64,000 bases of DNA from Lachnospiraceae bacterium. Lineage in GTDB: Bacteria > Bacillota > Clostridia > Lachnospirales > Lachnospiraceae. The first letter of the stretch is position 1; the number at the start of each line of letters is the position of its first letter. The notes under the pieces are model-generated. The model was not told the origin of the DNA, made no database searches, and saw nothing but the letters and a program-made list of their open reading frames with translations. A program made the position numbers and the translations under genes. Shown here piece after piece: positions 16,554 to 25,184 of the stretch. The stretch spans positions 152,802-216,801 of the forward strand of contig CABIZF010000006.1 in the NCBI GenBank assembly GCA_902363135.1. The letters run 5' to 3'.

Positions 16554-16640
16554 ATATGAGTATGTTTACATTAAACGTCCGTGTCCGATTTTAATGGGAA
16601 CAACAAAATTCAGAATTAAAAATGTTTGGAGGTGTACGAA

Positions 16641-16904
16641 TTGGCTAACATCAAATCCGCTAAGAAGAGAATCCTGGTAGCAAAGACCAGAAACGAGCGT
16701 AATAAGTCCGTAAAGTCTGCTGTTAAGACGGCGATCAAGAAAGTTGAGGCTGCTGTTGCTGCAAATGATAAGGCTGCTGCTGAAGCTGCATTATTATCTG
16801 CTACTTCTATTATTGATAAAGCTGCTAAAAAAGGCGTTTATCATAAGAACAATGCAGCCAGAAAGGTATCTCGTCTGTCCAAAGCAGTCAACACCCTGGC
16901 ATAA
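16641..16904 (+). CDS. rpsT: 30S ribosomal protein S20
   Basis: S20 binds 16S rRNA directly during assembly of the small subunit. The 87-residue, Lys/Ala-rich protein starts (L/M)[20 protein letters not shown], continues with [22 protein letters not shown] and has the usual length. The start is TTG at 16641, preceded by GGAGG eight bases upstream; the longer frame from 16626 would place the ribosome binding site inside the gene. It has its own promoter (16525) and terminator (16933) and is monocistronic. Confidence 0.96.
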   Translation: MANIKSAKKRILVAKTRNERNKSVKSAVKTAIKKVEAAVAANDKAAAEAALLSATSIIDKAAKKGVYHKNNAARKVSRLSKAVNTLA

Positions 16905-16932
16905 GCATAGATTTATAGTCAATGAAAAAGAA

Positions 16933-16966
16933 AGCAGCCGATTCCGTCATTTCGGCTGCTTTTTTA
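16933..16966 (+). terminator. Terminator of rpsT
   Basis: AGCAGCCGA (16933-16941) pairs perfectly with TCGGCTGCT (16952-16960), followed by TTTTTA. Confidence 0.92.
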
Positions 16967-16973
16967 TCGAGTC

Positions 16974-17125
16974 AAGCAAGCCTCCATCTACTGCTTCAAT
17001 TGCGCGGAGCAATAAGTAGTAGGTGGAGGCTTGCTTGTATCAGGAGGAGTGCAAACTCCTTCTGATAAGCTGCGAAGCAGCTACTCGGTTATGAGCAAGT
17101 AGCGAAGCGGATTGCGAATATCCGC
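16974..17125. repeat. Cluster of four palindromes (dispersed intergenic repeat family)
   Basis: The first palindrome is a near-perfect stem of about 22 bp (16974-17036, arms AAGCAAGCCTCCA and TGGAGGCTTGCTT). It is followed by an ATCAG-AGGAG/CTCCT-CTGAT stem, by GCTGC-GAA-GCAGC, and by GCGGAT/ATCCGC at 17107-17125. Modules such as GCTGCGAAGCAGC, CGCTACTTGCTCAT (complement) and GGATATTCGCAATCC recur at about 15296-15368 and 20515-20648. This looks like a REP-type family rather than a gene. Confidence 0.6.
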
Positions 17126-17168
17126 TTTTATACATTCTTATATGTTCCTTGCTTCCCTTACTCATCAT

Positions 17169-17918
17169 CTACTTATAATCAATATAAATCCGGTCTTTCC
17201 GTGTAAACACTTCCGCCTCGATCTGATAGAGCTCCTTTACCAGCTCCGAGCTGATCAGTGTTTCCGGCTGTCCATCACAAAGATTTCTTCCGTCCTTCAG
17301 CACATAGACCCGGTCGCAGAAACGCGCCGCCAGGCTCAGGTCATGCAGTGCCGTCAGCACCGTTTTTCCGGAATTCTTCAATAGAGACAGAGTCTTGATC
17401 TGGCTGCCGATATCCAGATGGTTCGTCGGCTCATCCAGAATAATCATCTCCGTTTCCTGCGCCAGTGCTCTGGCGATCAGCACGCGCTGCTTCTCTCCTC
17501 CGGAAAGCGTCAGGAAGCTGCGCTCCAGAAATTCATCCATGCCAACCATGCCAAGCGACTGCTTCACAATCTCCTGGTCCTCATCGTTTGCCGCCTCCAT
17601 CATTTTCTTGCGCGGATAGCGTCCCATCTGCACGACTTCTCCTACCGTAAAGTCAAAGTTTGCTTCACTCTCCTGCGCAACAACCGCCAGACGTTCTGCC
17701 ATCTTCCGGTTCGACATTTTAATGAGGCTCTTTCCATCCAGTAGAATCTCTCCGGAGGTCGGGGTAAGCATACGGTATATATTTTTCAGCAGCGTCGACT
17801 TTCCGCTGCCGTTCGGACCGATCACTCCGACAAACTCCCCCGGATGGACCTGCAGGGATACGCCGCGCAGAATCTTTGTCTGCTTTGTCTTGTATTCTAT
17901 ATTTTCTACCTTCAGCAT
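17169..17918 (-). CDS. Corrinoid/iron-chelate-type ABC importer, ATPase (BtuD-like)
   Basis: The 249-residue ATPase belongs to the FecE/BtuD group. It has Walker A GPNGSGKST, signature LSGGEKQR, Walker B MIILDEPTNHLD and a switch His in LTALHDLSLA. ATG at 17918 is chosen because AGGAG lies 7 bases upstream. It starts 4 bases after the permease stop, and the binding protein and cobalamin riboswitch lie upstream in the same operon. The riboswitch favours cobalamin or another corrinoid over an iron siderophore as substrate. Confidence 0.88.
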   Translation of the reverse strand: MLKVENIEYKTKQTKILRGVSLQVHPGEFVGVIGPNGSGKSTLLKNIYRMLTPTSGEILLDGKSLIKMSNRKMAERLAVVAQESEANFDFTVGEVVQMGRYPRKKMMEAANDEDQEIVKQSLGMVGMDEFLERSFLTLSGGEKQRVLIARALAQETEMIILDEPTNHLDIGSQIKTLSLLKNSGKTVLTALHDLSLAARFCDRVYVLKDGRNLCDGQPETLISSELVKELYQIEAEVFTRKDRIYIDYK

Positions 17919-17922
17919 TTCC

Positions 17923-18984
17923 CTACTCCTTCTTTCCAAATGCATACTTCCGCACCCGAATCATCCACAGGAAAATCGGCGCCCCGATCATCGCTGTAAT
18001 AATTCCGATCGGAATCTCACCCGGAGCATCAAACATCCTCGCGCCGACATCCACCCAGACCAGAAAAATAGCTCCGATCAACGTTGATACCGGAATCACC
18101 TTTTTATGATCCGCTCCAATCATTGATCGCACGATATGTGGGATGACAAGCCCGACAAATCCAATGCTTCCTGTCACCGCGACGGCCATTCCCGTCAGGG
18201 CTGCAGATAAAAACACCGTAATTTTCCGCACTAAATTGACATTTACACCGAGTGTCACCGCGCTGCTCTCGCCCATCAGAAGCGCATTCATCGCGCTGGA
18301 CATTGCATACATGCACAAAAATCCCGGAATCAGTGTCACTACCACCGGAATCAGCTCTTCCCACTGCGCGCTCGCCACACTTCCGAGTGTCCAAAACGTC
18401 ACTTCCCGGATTTTGGAGTCATCCGGAGCCTTGTAGACGATAAAATTCGAAAATGCGGTAAACATCGCCGCCACTGCGGTTCCGACCAGCACCAGCTTGA
18501 TCGGTGCCACTTCTTTTCCGCTTTTCGCCATATAGTAGACGATCAGAATCGCCGCCATTGATCCCGCGAACGCGCCGCCCTCTACCGCATAGGAGCCGAG
18601 AAACGACAGCACGCCGGTCACGATCGCAAGGGTCGCACCAAAGGTCGCACCGGATGAAATGCCGAGCACATACGGGCTGGCCAGCGGATTCTTCGTAAAC
18701 GACTGCATCGCCACACCGGACAACGTCAGGCTCGCTCCTACCATCGCTCCCATCAGGACACGCGGCACACGCAGATGCCAGACAATATTCTGAGTACTCA
18801 TTTTGATTTCCGAGACATCCCCCATTCCCGTAATCCGATTCCATACAATTTTCCAGACCGTATCAAACGGAATGCTCACTGGTCCGATCCCCGTTGCCAG
18901 AATCATGGTAAGGACCAGAATAACACACAGGACCATGCAGGTGATTCCCACATGGTCCTTCATCTTTTTACAAAGGAATTTCAT
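17923..18984 (-). CDS. Corrinoid-type ABC importer, permease (BtuC/FecCD family)
   Basis: The 353-residue hydrophobic protein of the FecCD family should have about ten membrane helices. Family blocks include LRVPRVLMGAMVGASLTLSGVAMQSFTKNPLASPYVLGISSGA, the PxxGLVIPH-like motif GFVGLVIPHIVR, and a C-terminal IGAPIFLWMIR. Two copies form the transmembrane channel and dock with the ATPase encoded directly downstream. The gene follows the binding protein by 14 bases. Substrate assignment rests on the upstream cobalamin riboswitch. Confidence 0.88.
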   Translation of the reverse strand: MKFLCKKMKDHVGITCMVLCVILVLTMILATGIGPVSIPFDTVWKIVWNRITGMGDVSEIKMSTQNIVWHLRVPRVLMGAMVGASLTLSGVAMQSFTKNPLASPYVLGISSGATFGATLAIVTGVLSFLGSYAVEGGAFAGSMAAILIVYYMAKSGKEVAPIKLVLVGTAVAAMFTAFSNFIVYKAPDDSKIREVTFWTLGSVASAQWEELIPVVVTLIPGFLCMYAMSSAMNALLMGESSAVTLGVNVNLVRKITVFLSAALTGMAVAVTGSIGFVGLVIPHIVRSMIGADHKKVIPVSTLIGAIFLVWVDVGARMFDAPGEIPIGIITAMIGAPIFLWMIRVRKYAFGKKE

Positions 18985-18998
18985 GCCGCTACGAAATT

Positions 18999-20009
18999 TT
19001 ATTCAAAGCACTCCGGATGGAACGCTTCTGCAAACTTTTCAATCGTATCCGCTACGCGGGTGCTGGCAAACACTTCCGGAAGGGTGATGACAAGGAAATT
19101 CTCATTTTTAATTGCAGTGACATCTGAGAGTGCCTCATTGTCCTTCAGAGACTGGATCTTCTCATCCGCGGTCGTCTCGCCGTAATCGTTGATAACGATG
19201 ATGTCCGGATCAGCCTCTACGACAGCTTCCCAGCTGACGGTATTCCATGTCTTTTCCAGATCCTCAAAGACATTGACGCCGCCTGCATGACGGATCAGCT
19301 TGGATGTAAAGTTGTCGCCCGGTGTATAAGCGCCACCGTCCATATCGCAGTCAAAATTGAATACCTTAATCGGATCAGTTCCCTCGATCTTGGACTCTAC
19401 TTCCGCGATCTTTGTCTTCATACCGTCTACCACTTCATTTGCCTTATCCTCTACCTGGAAAATTCTTCCGAGGTTGTAGAAGTCCTGATATACATCCTCT
19501 ACATCACAGCCAAGCTTGTAGCCCTCGATCGAAGACAGGGACATAATTCCATAGCTGCTTAAGGTATCATGTGTCGCAATCGCGGTATCCTTATCGCTGA
19601 ATGCAGAGCTTCTTCCATAAATAAAATCCGGATCCAGATCCAGTACAACCTCCAGAGACGGATAGCCTGTGTCCTCCGAAATCTTCGGCTTGGACTCATA
19701 CTCATCGCGGTACTGCTCCGGAAGCTGTGCATTGTTGTAGCAGGTGCCGATGATCTTATCGCCAAGTCCAAGTGCCATCAGCTCCTCACCGGTATTCGGG
19801 TTCGTACTGATGACGCGCTCCGGAACGTGTGTAAAGGTAACCTCCTGATCATCCTTTGTCACCAGTGTAAACGGAAATGCAGAAGCTTCGGTCTGTGCCT
19901 CTGTCTGCGCCTCGGTCTCGGTCTCCGTCTCAGCCGCAAATACATTCATCGGTGCCATCAGCATTGCTCCGGTCAGCAGCATTGCTATCCATCTTGTTCT
20001 CTTTTTCAT
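18999..20009 (-). CDS. Corrinoid-type ABC importer, substrate-binding protein (BtuF-like)
   Basis: The protein has about 336 residues: a signal peptide (MKKRTRW then a hydrophobic stretch ending VFA-AET), a Thr/Glu/Gln-rich linker (about 27-45) and a two-lobed helical-backbone binding domain. Blocks such as PERVISTNPNTGEELMALGLGDKIIG and LDLDPDFIYG are typical of the BtuF/FhuD class. ATG at 20009 has GGAGG seven bases upstream. There is no lipobox cysteine after the signal peptide. The riboswitch and terminator lie in its leader, so transcription should fall when corrinoid is plentiful. Confidence 0.88.
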   Translation of the reverse strand: MKKRTRWIAMLLTGAMLMAPMNVFAAETETETEAQTEAQTEASAFPFTLVTKDDQEVTFTHVPERVISTNPNTGEELMALGLGDKIIGTCYNNAQLPEQYRDEYESKPKISEDTGYPSLEVVLDLDPDFIYGRSSAFSDKDTAIATHDTLSSYGIMSLSSIEGYKLGCDVEDVYQDFYNLGRIFQVEDKANEVVDGMKTKIAEVESKIEGTDPIKVFNFDCDMDGGAYTPGDNFTSKLIRHAGGVNVFEDLEKTWNTVSWEAVVEADPDIIVINDYGETTADEKIQSLKDNEALSDVTAIKNENFLVITLPEVFASTRVADTIEKFAEAFHPECFE

Positions 20010-20110
20010 TTGTGTACCTCCATAACACATAAAATAATATTGTCCGGAAGCCCATGAAAGGCATCCTTGCGGAGCATTTTTGCTTTACAGAATACAATTT
20101 CCTGTAAAAC

Positions 20111-20139
20111 AAAAAAAACCCGCTCCACAGGTGCAGGTC
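20111..20139 (-). terminator. Riboswitch-controlled terminator
   Basis: On the minus strand GACCTGCACC pairs with GGAGCGGGTT (one A:A mismatch, some G:U), followed by an uninterrupted run of T (AAAAAAAA at 20111-20118 on the plus strand). It lies between the cobalamin aptamer and the binding-protein gene, where an expression platform would be. Confidence 0.7.
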
Positions 20140-20204
20140 AACAGACCGCTCTGATAGATGCGGCGAATCTGCGTCGATGCTTTGAATGGAAGCTTCTGAT
20201 CGCA

Positions 20205-20385
20205 CAAAACAGGCAGGTATCCTGGCTCGCAGATCTGCACCTTTCCGGCCTTCTCACGGCTCTCCCGCAATGGCATATTCGGATCAGCTCCCTGCTCACA
20301 GTGACCTCATCGCTCAGGCTTTTACCTGATTCCCTCTTTTATACTTCATCTACCGGATCAAAGCAAATATAGCAATCTGCTTCGA
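20205..20385 (-). promoter_or_regulatory. Cobalamin riboswitch aptamer
   Basis: Read leftward, the minus strand gives AAAAGAGGGAA, then a small stem, a TGAGGTCACTGTGAGCAGG stretch, CCATTGCGGGAGAGCCG and GAGAAGGCCGGAAAGG. It ends with GAGCCAGGATACCTGCC, a close match to the conserved B12 box (20212-20226). These blocks occur in the order known for cobalamin riboswitches. Together with the terminator at 20111-20139, this indicates transcriptional control of the downstream importer by adenosylcobalamin or a related corrinoid. Aptamer ends are approximate. Confidence 0.88.
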
Positions 20386-20514
20386 TCCTGCAAGAAATAT
20401 ACACCTGTCTTGTTCATTTTTTAACAAGCAGCAGTATATCATACTCCGCCGCAATTGGCAACCCTGTTTTTACAAATTCCCTCTCATTTTCTTTTTTGTC
20501 TGACTATTTGTCAA

Positions 20515-20648
20515 TCGGATATTCGCAATCCATCCCTGCAGGTGTGCTGACAGAGCCTGGCTTTGCTACTTGCAGGATCATAAGGAATCCTCCCGCAAGC
20601 GGGTCCCTCCTTATGATATGTCATAACCGAATGCTGCTTCGCAGCTTA
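20515..20648. repeat. Second copy of the palindromic intergenic repeat family
   Basis: It contains GGATATTCGCAATCC, GCTTTGCTACTTGC, an ATCATAAGGA/TCCTTATGAT stem (about 20578-20617) enclosing CCCGC-AAG-CGGG, then CATAACCGA and GCTGCTTCGCAGC. The modules match those at 16974-17125. It sits just after the end of the anion permease gene. A decayed copy may lie at about 23915-23990. Confidence 0.55.
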
Positions 20649-21809
20649 AATCCACCAGACTCCCAGCAGCACCGCCAGGAACACCAGATTTGCCACCGTA
20701 AACTCCGCCAGATAGCTCCCACGAAGTGTTCCATCTTCCCGTACCATATATTTAAAGCTGATCAGGCTTGCCATGGATGCAATCAGTGTGCCAAGTCCGC
20801 CAAGATTTGTTCCGATAATCAGCGCCTGATACTGATCCGTAAAACCAGAGAGCAGAATCGCTGCCGGTACATTGCTCATGACCTGGCTCGCAAATACCGC
20901 GGTCAGTACTTCCCGCCCCTGCATCGCCCGCTGTAAAAAGCTGCTGAATGCCGGAATTCTCCCCAGATTTCCGATAAAAATGAACAGCGCCGTAAACGTA
21001 CCAAGCAGCGAATAATCTACCTTGCGCAGGATCTCCCGTTTCCAGATCAGTCCATACAAAAGTACCAGCACAAACGGTATCTGCCAGACCAGAATACGGC
21101 CAACTGCCAGAAGGCTGATCCCGAACAGCATCCCCCATGCCATCAGTGCTTTTGTATCCGTTGCCATCCAACCCCCGCTTGTTTCTTCCGGCTTCCAGAC
21201 CTTCCCGGACTCTGTATTGTCCTGCCGCTCTTCTGCAAACTCTCTTTGCATCAAAAAGGGCAGGCAGATCCAGAGCAGCAGCAATGCCAGTGATATCAAG
21301 CTGTACGGAAGCATCAGGCGAAAAAAAGAGCTTATATTCATTCCTGCCCTTCCATACAGATACAGATTCTGTGGATTGCCGATCGGTGTGAGCATACTTC
21401 CAAGATTCGCCGCGACTGTCTGCATCACGACGCACTTCAACATCCATTTTTTTCGATCTGCCTCAGAAAACTGCTTCATGATGATGAGCGCCAGCGGCAC
21501 AAAAGTAATCAGCGCCACATCATTCGTAATCAGCATTGAAAGGAAAAAGCAAAGCAGCACAAGAATGGTCACAATTCCACAAACACCTGCCACATGTGCA
21601 AGCAACCCCTTTGCCATCCGGTCAAAAACCCCGATCTGCTGCAAGCCTGCCACAATCGTCATCAGGCAGAACAGAATTCCCAGCGTCCGGAAGTCAATAT
21701 AAGCCAGATATCCCGCATCCGGCCGCACAAAAAGCACAGAAAGCAGTGCCAGTACGACTGCGATTGACAGCACCGCTTCTTTTTTACAGAATTGAATCAT
21801 CGATTTCAT
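20646..21809 (-). CDS. Anion permease, ArsB/NhaD/SLC13-like (YbiR type)
   Basis: The 387-residue, very hydrophobic protein has about ten membrane helices. Motifs TNDVALITFVPLALIIM and MLTPIGNPQNLYLYGRAG match the paired TNDVAL and PxGNPQN signatures of the ion-transporter superfamily that includes ArsB, NhaD and citrate/dicarboxylate carriers. It resembles the short YbiR group, whose substrates are poorly defined. The gene stands alone between a repeat and the GntR gene. It should not be called a citrate transporter without evidence. Confidence 0.75.
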   Translation of the reverse strand: MKSMIQFCKKEAVLSIAVVLALLSVLFVRPDAGYLAYIDFRTLGILFCLMTIVAGLQQIGVFDRMAKGLLAHVAGVCGIVTILVLLCFFLSMLITNDVALITFVPLALIIMKQFSEADRKKWMLKCVVMQTVAANLGSMLTPIGNPQNLYLYGRAGMNISSFFRLMLPYSLISLALLLLWICLPFLMQREFAEERQDNTESGKVWKPEETSGGWMATDTKALMAWGMLFGISLLAVGRILVWQIPFVLVLLYGLIWKREILRKVDYSLLGTFTALFIFIGNLGRIPAFSSFLQRAMQGREVLTAVFASQVMSNVPAAILLSGFTDQYQALIIGTNLGGLGTLIASMASLISFKYMVREDGTLRGSYLAEFTVANLVFLAVLLGVWWI

Positions 21810-21914
21810 TTTTCTCTCATCCCTCCAAATTCTTGTATGGTAGCCCTCCTATCGGTTCTACCTGAACAGTCTTTGTTACAGCATACCATATCCACTGAAA
21901 AATTTCCAATAAGC

Positions 21915-21954
21915 AAAAAGCGCTGCCGCTTCCCTTCCGGGTCGCCACAGCGCT
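21915..21954 (-). terminator. Terminator of the GntR regulator gene
   Basis: AGCGCTG arms (21948-21954 and 21919-21925) with further GC pairing inside are followed leftward by TTTTTG. Confidence 0.7.
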
Positions 21955-21960
21955 CCTCTT

Positions 21961-22653
21961 TTAATTTTCTTCGGAATACCCCTCGATATCCTTTCTCAGC
22001 AATTCCATTGTCCCGGCAAGATCACGCGCCTCTATACAGCAACAGATCTCTCGGTGCGGAGTGCCGTTTACGGAATCAACCATGCTGCTCCAGCTATTCC
22101 AGCGCTGCTGCGCGTAGGTCCGCTGCAGGATACCCATGCAGTCCTTTAAAAGTTTCATCAACACCTTATTACCAGAGAAGGATGCCAGCAGAAGGTGAAA
22201 CTCCTCGTTGTCCTCCCATACCTCCCAGACATCCGTGTTTTGCTTGGCCTCTGCCTGCTTGACCTGCTTTTTCAGCTGATGCAGCTCCTCCCCGGATATG
22301 TGGTCAAAGGAAAGCTTCAGGGCCTCTGTCTCCAAAAGCATCCGCATCTGCTTCGCATCGCGTGCGTCCTTTTCTGTCATCCGCACGACACGATATCCAA
22401 AACGCGGGACATTGATCAACACATCTTCACTGCAAAGCTTGATCAGCGCCTCCCGCACCGGCGCTTTACTGACACCAAGCAGCTCCATGAGCTTCTTCTC
22501 GGTCAGTACCATCTCTTCTTCTGTCGCATTTTTGATAATCAGCTCCAGAATCTGATCATGTACCCGGTCAGTCAGGGACACCTGTCTTGCCGGGATAAAT
22601 TCTGTCAACACACGATTCATACTTTCCCCATCCTGTTCTACACGGTCTCGCAT
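21961..22653 (-). CDS. GntR family transcriptional regulator (FadR/FCD subfamily)
   Basis: The N-terminal winged helix (about 25-90) contains LTEKKLMELLGVSKAPVREALIKL, the typical GntR recognition region. A C-terminal all-helical FCD domain (about 100-225) follows, with the metal-coordinating Asp/His pattern seen in DNEEFHLLLA and HREICCCIEARD. Such proteins usually sense an organic acid, often one used by adjacent genes. Candidates are the iron alcohol dehydrogenase upstream or the anion permease downstream. The start is uncertain: ATG 22653, or ATG 22620 behind GGGGAAAG. Confidence 0.85.
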   Translation of the reverse strand: MRDRVEQDGESMNRVLTEFIPARQVSLTDRVHDQILELIIKNATEEEMVLTEKKLMELLGVSKAPVREALIKLCSEDVLINVPRFGYRVVRMTEKDARDAKQMRMLLETEALKLSFDHISGEELHQLKKQVKQAEAKQNTDVWEVWEDNEEFHLLLASFSGNKVLMKLLKDCMGILQRTYAQQRWNSWSSMVDSVNGTPHREICCCIEARDLAGTMELLRKDIEGYSEEN

Positions 22654-22691
22654 CCCATCCGAAAAGGATGCCTTTTTTCATCATAACATGC

Positions 22692-23882
22692 TCATTTCAT
22701 TCTGTCCAGCAGTGCAAGCACATCTTCCTTTGCCATGGGATAAAATGCGCCACAGGTCTGTGTCCCATGATTTGTCACTAAATCTGCGATCTCCTCAAAT
22801 TTCTCCGTATCAATGCCAGCCTCCTTTAAGGTAAGCGGCAGTCCTGCTCCGCGGATCAGGTCACGCAATCTGCGGATACCCTCAAGTGCCGTATCCTTCG
22901 GATTCTCGAAATTCATCTCGACGTTCCAGACACGTACCGCGTATTGCACGAGCTTCGGCAGACACTCTTCATTGTCGCAGAGGTATTCCATCCACGCCGG
23001 TGTCGAAATTGCAAGGCCCGCACCGTGTGCAATGTCATAAAATCCGCTGATCTGATGCTCTAATACATGATTGAACCAGTCCTGCTCGCGTCCGCAGCCG
23101 GTCATATCGTTCTGCGCCCAGGTACCGCAGAGCATGATCTCAGAACGCGCTGCGTAATCGTTCGGATGCGCCAGCGCGATCGGCAGGTTGTGAATGACCG
23201 TCTTGATGATCGCCTCGGTCACGCGGTCGGTCATCTCGACATTCGGTGTCCGGGAGAAATAGCGCTCCATCGCATGGGACATCATATCCATGCAGCCACA
23301 GGCCGTCTGGTACGACGGCAGTGTGTAGGTCAGCTCCGGATTCATAATGGAAAATACCGGACGCATCAGCGGTGAACCAAAGCCGGTCTTCATCGGGATC
23401 GTCTCATCGGATACGATACAGCTGTCGCTCTCCTCACTTCCGGCTGCCGGAAGCGTCAGGATCGTCGCAACCGGAACCCGTTCGGTACCCGGACGTACCT
23501 TGCAGGAAATCAAATCCCACACATCCCCATCATAATAAACGCCAAAGCCCATCGACTTACACGTATCAATGACACTCCCTCCGCCGACAGCCAGCAGGAA
23601 ATCGATCTTTTCTTTCCTGCAGATCTCGATACCCTTGCGCACGAGCGAGACACGCGGGTTTGGGACGACACCCGGAAGCTCTGTAAACCATAGTCCCGCA
23701 TCTGTCAGAGACTTCACAACACGGTCATACAGTCCGCTTCTCTTAATCGAAGAACCGCCATAGACAAAGAGTACGCGGGTCGCGCCATATGCTTTCAGTT
23801 CTTCGCCAACCTTCTCCTCAGTTCCTTTTCCAAAAATCATCTTCGTCGCACACTGAAACTCAAAATTTACCATTTCTGTCAC
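22692..23882 (-). CDS. Iron-containing alcohol dehydrogenase (butanol dehydrogenase-like)
   Basis: The 396-residue group III alcohol dehydrogenase is of the BdhA/YqhD type. The nucleotide-binding loop is GGGSVIDTCKS. The metal ligands are visible as Asp and His in GCMDMMSHAMERY, then His in HVLEHQISG and His in YDIAHGAGLA. The enzyme reduces aldehydes to alcohols with NAD(P)H in fermentation; whether it prefers NADH or NADPH cannot be read here. It lies 38 bases upstream of the GntR gene on the same strand and may be linked to it. Confidence 0.9.
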   Translation of the reverse strand: MTEMVNFEFQCATKMIFGKGTEEKVGEELKAYGATRVLFVYGGSSIKRSGLYDRVVKSLTDAGLWFTELPGVVPNPRVSLVRKGIEICRKEKIDFLLAVGGGSVIDTCKSMGFGVYYDGDVWDLISCKVRPGTERVPVATILTLPAAGSEESDSCIVSDETIPMKTGFGSPLMRPVFSIMNPELTYTLPSYQTACGCMDMMSHAMERYFSRTPNVEMTDRVTEAIIKTVIHNLPIALAHPNDYAARSEIMLCGTWAQNDMTGCGREQDWFNHVLEHQISGFYDIAHGAGLAISTPAWMEYLCDNEECLPKLVQYAVRVWNVEMNFENPKDTALEGIRRLRDLIRGAGLPLTLKEAGIDTEKFEEIADLVTNHGTQTCGAFYPMAKEDVLALLDRMK

Positions 23883-24002
23883 TCCTTTTCTTCTCTCATC
23901 CTGTCAAATCCGGCATTCGTATGTCATGCTGCTCATGGGTGGATTCGCGTCACTACTTGCAGAATCACAGGATCAGTAAAAATTCTACCGCAAACTGAAC
24001 GC

Positions 24003-25070
24003 TTACAATATAATCAATTCTTTCGGACTCGTTGCCAGATCCTCAAATCCGTCTTCCCGGACCACGATCATATCCTCAATCCGCACGCCAAAGCGTCCTT
24101 TTAAATAAATGCCCGGCTCTACTGTGATCACAATGCCCGGAATCAGTTTTTCTGTGCAGACCTCGTTAAAGCGCGGATTCTCATGCACCTCCACACCGAC
24201 ACTGTGCCCCAAACCATGAGAAAAGCAGCCACGATATCCCTGTTCATAAATATAATCCCGCGCTGCCGCATCGACCTCTTTGCAGATCGCTCCCGGACGG
24301 ATCTTGTCAAATGCGCGCTTCTGCGCCTCTTTCACCGTCTCATATACCTTCCTCTGCTCATCGGATACATGACCAACTGCAACGGTTCGTGTCATATCTG
24401 CCAGATAACCGCCATACACCGCGCCAAAATCCATCGTCACAAAATCACCGTTCCGGATCATCCGATTCGTTGCAAATCCATGCGGCAATGAACTGTTCTC
24501 ACCTGACGCCACGATAAAGTTAAAATTCCGGTCATCTGATCCAAGTTGTGTCAGCATCACGCCGATTTCCCTTGAGACATCCAGCTCGGTCAATCCCGGA
24601 CGGATAAAGCCACAAATATGAGAAAATACATGATCCGTGATCTGCTGTGCCTTCCGATGGCAAGCGATCTCTTCCTCATCCTCCTCCATGCGGAGCGTCT
24701 CGATCAGCTTATGCAGCTTCGAAGAAATATCAATCTGCACCGGATACAATACCGTGGTCATTGCTATATGCTCTTCCAGCGAAGTCAGTCCGGAATGAAT
24801 GCTTAACGTCCTCACGCCCTCTTCCAGCAGCAAACCTCGAATCTGCTCATACAGTGCTGTTTCTTCTATTACAATACAGTTCTTTACCTTCTTTTCAGCA
24901 TCCTCAAAATATCGAAAATCTATGATAAGCCACGCATGCTTCTTCGTGACGACTACCGTACCGGCAGATGAACGCATTCCCGTCAGATAGAACCGGTTCG
25001 ACGGATCACGGAAAATCGCCGCCTCCATTGTATCCGGCATCGCCTTTTGAAGTCGTTTGATTTTATCCAT
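24003..25070 (-). CDS. Xaa-Pro peptidase, M24B family
   Basis: The protein has about 355 residues: an N-terminal creatinase-type domain (about 1-125) and a C-terminal pita-bread catalytic domain. Metal ligands are in VTMDFGAVYGGYLADMTRT (two Asp), GLGHSVGVEVHE (His), ITVEPGIY (Glu) and VRIEDM (Glu). This fits aminopeptidase P or prolidase, which cut next to proline in short peptides. The start at ATG 25070 has GGGAGG nine bases upstream; the longer frame starting at 25154 lacks one. An M20 peptidase lies 115 bases upstream, suggesting shared peptide scavenging. Confidence 0.88.
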   Translation of the reverse strand: MDKIKRLQKAMPDTMEAAIFRDPSNRFYLTGMRSSAGTVVVTKKHAWLIIDFRYFEDAEKKVKNCIVIEETALYEQIRGLLLEEGVRTLSIHSGLTSLEEHIAMTTVLYPVQIDISSKLHKLIETLRMEEDEEEIACHRKAQQITDHVFSHICGFIRPGLTELDVSREIGVMLTQLGSDDRNFNFIVASGENSSLPHGFATNRMIRNGDFVTMDFGAVYGGYLADMTRTVAVGHVSDEQRKVYETVKEAQKRAFDKIRPGAICKEVDAAARDYIYEQGYRGCFSHGLGHSVGVEVHENPRFNEVCTEKLIPGIVITVEPGIYLKGRFGVRIEDMIVVREDGFEDLATSPKELIIL

Positions 25071-25184
25071 CTGTCCGTTCCTCCCTTTCTCATTTGATAC
25101 CAATTTCCATTCACGTCTTATCATTTTACAACGTTTCAGCCATTCACCACACACTAAGGTAAGTCAATCCTGACAGCTAACATC

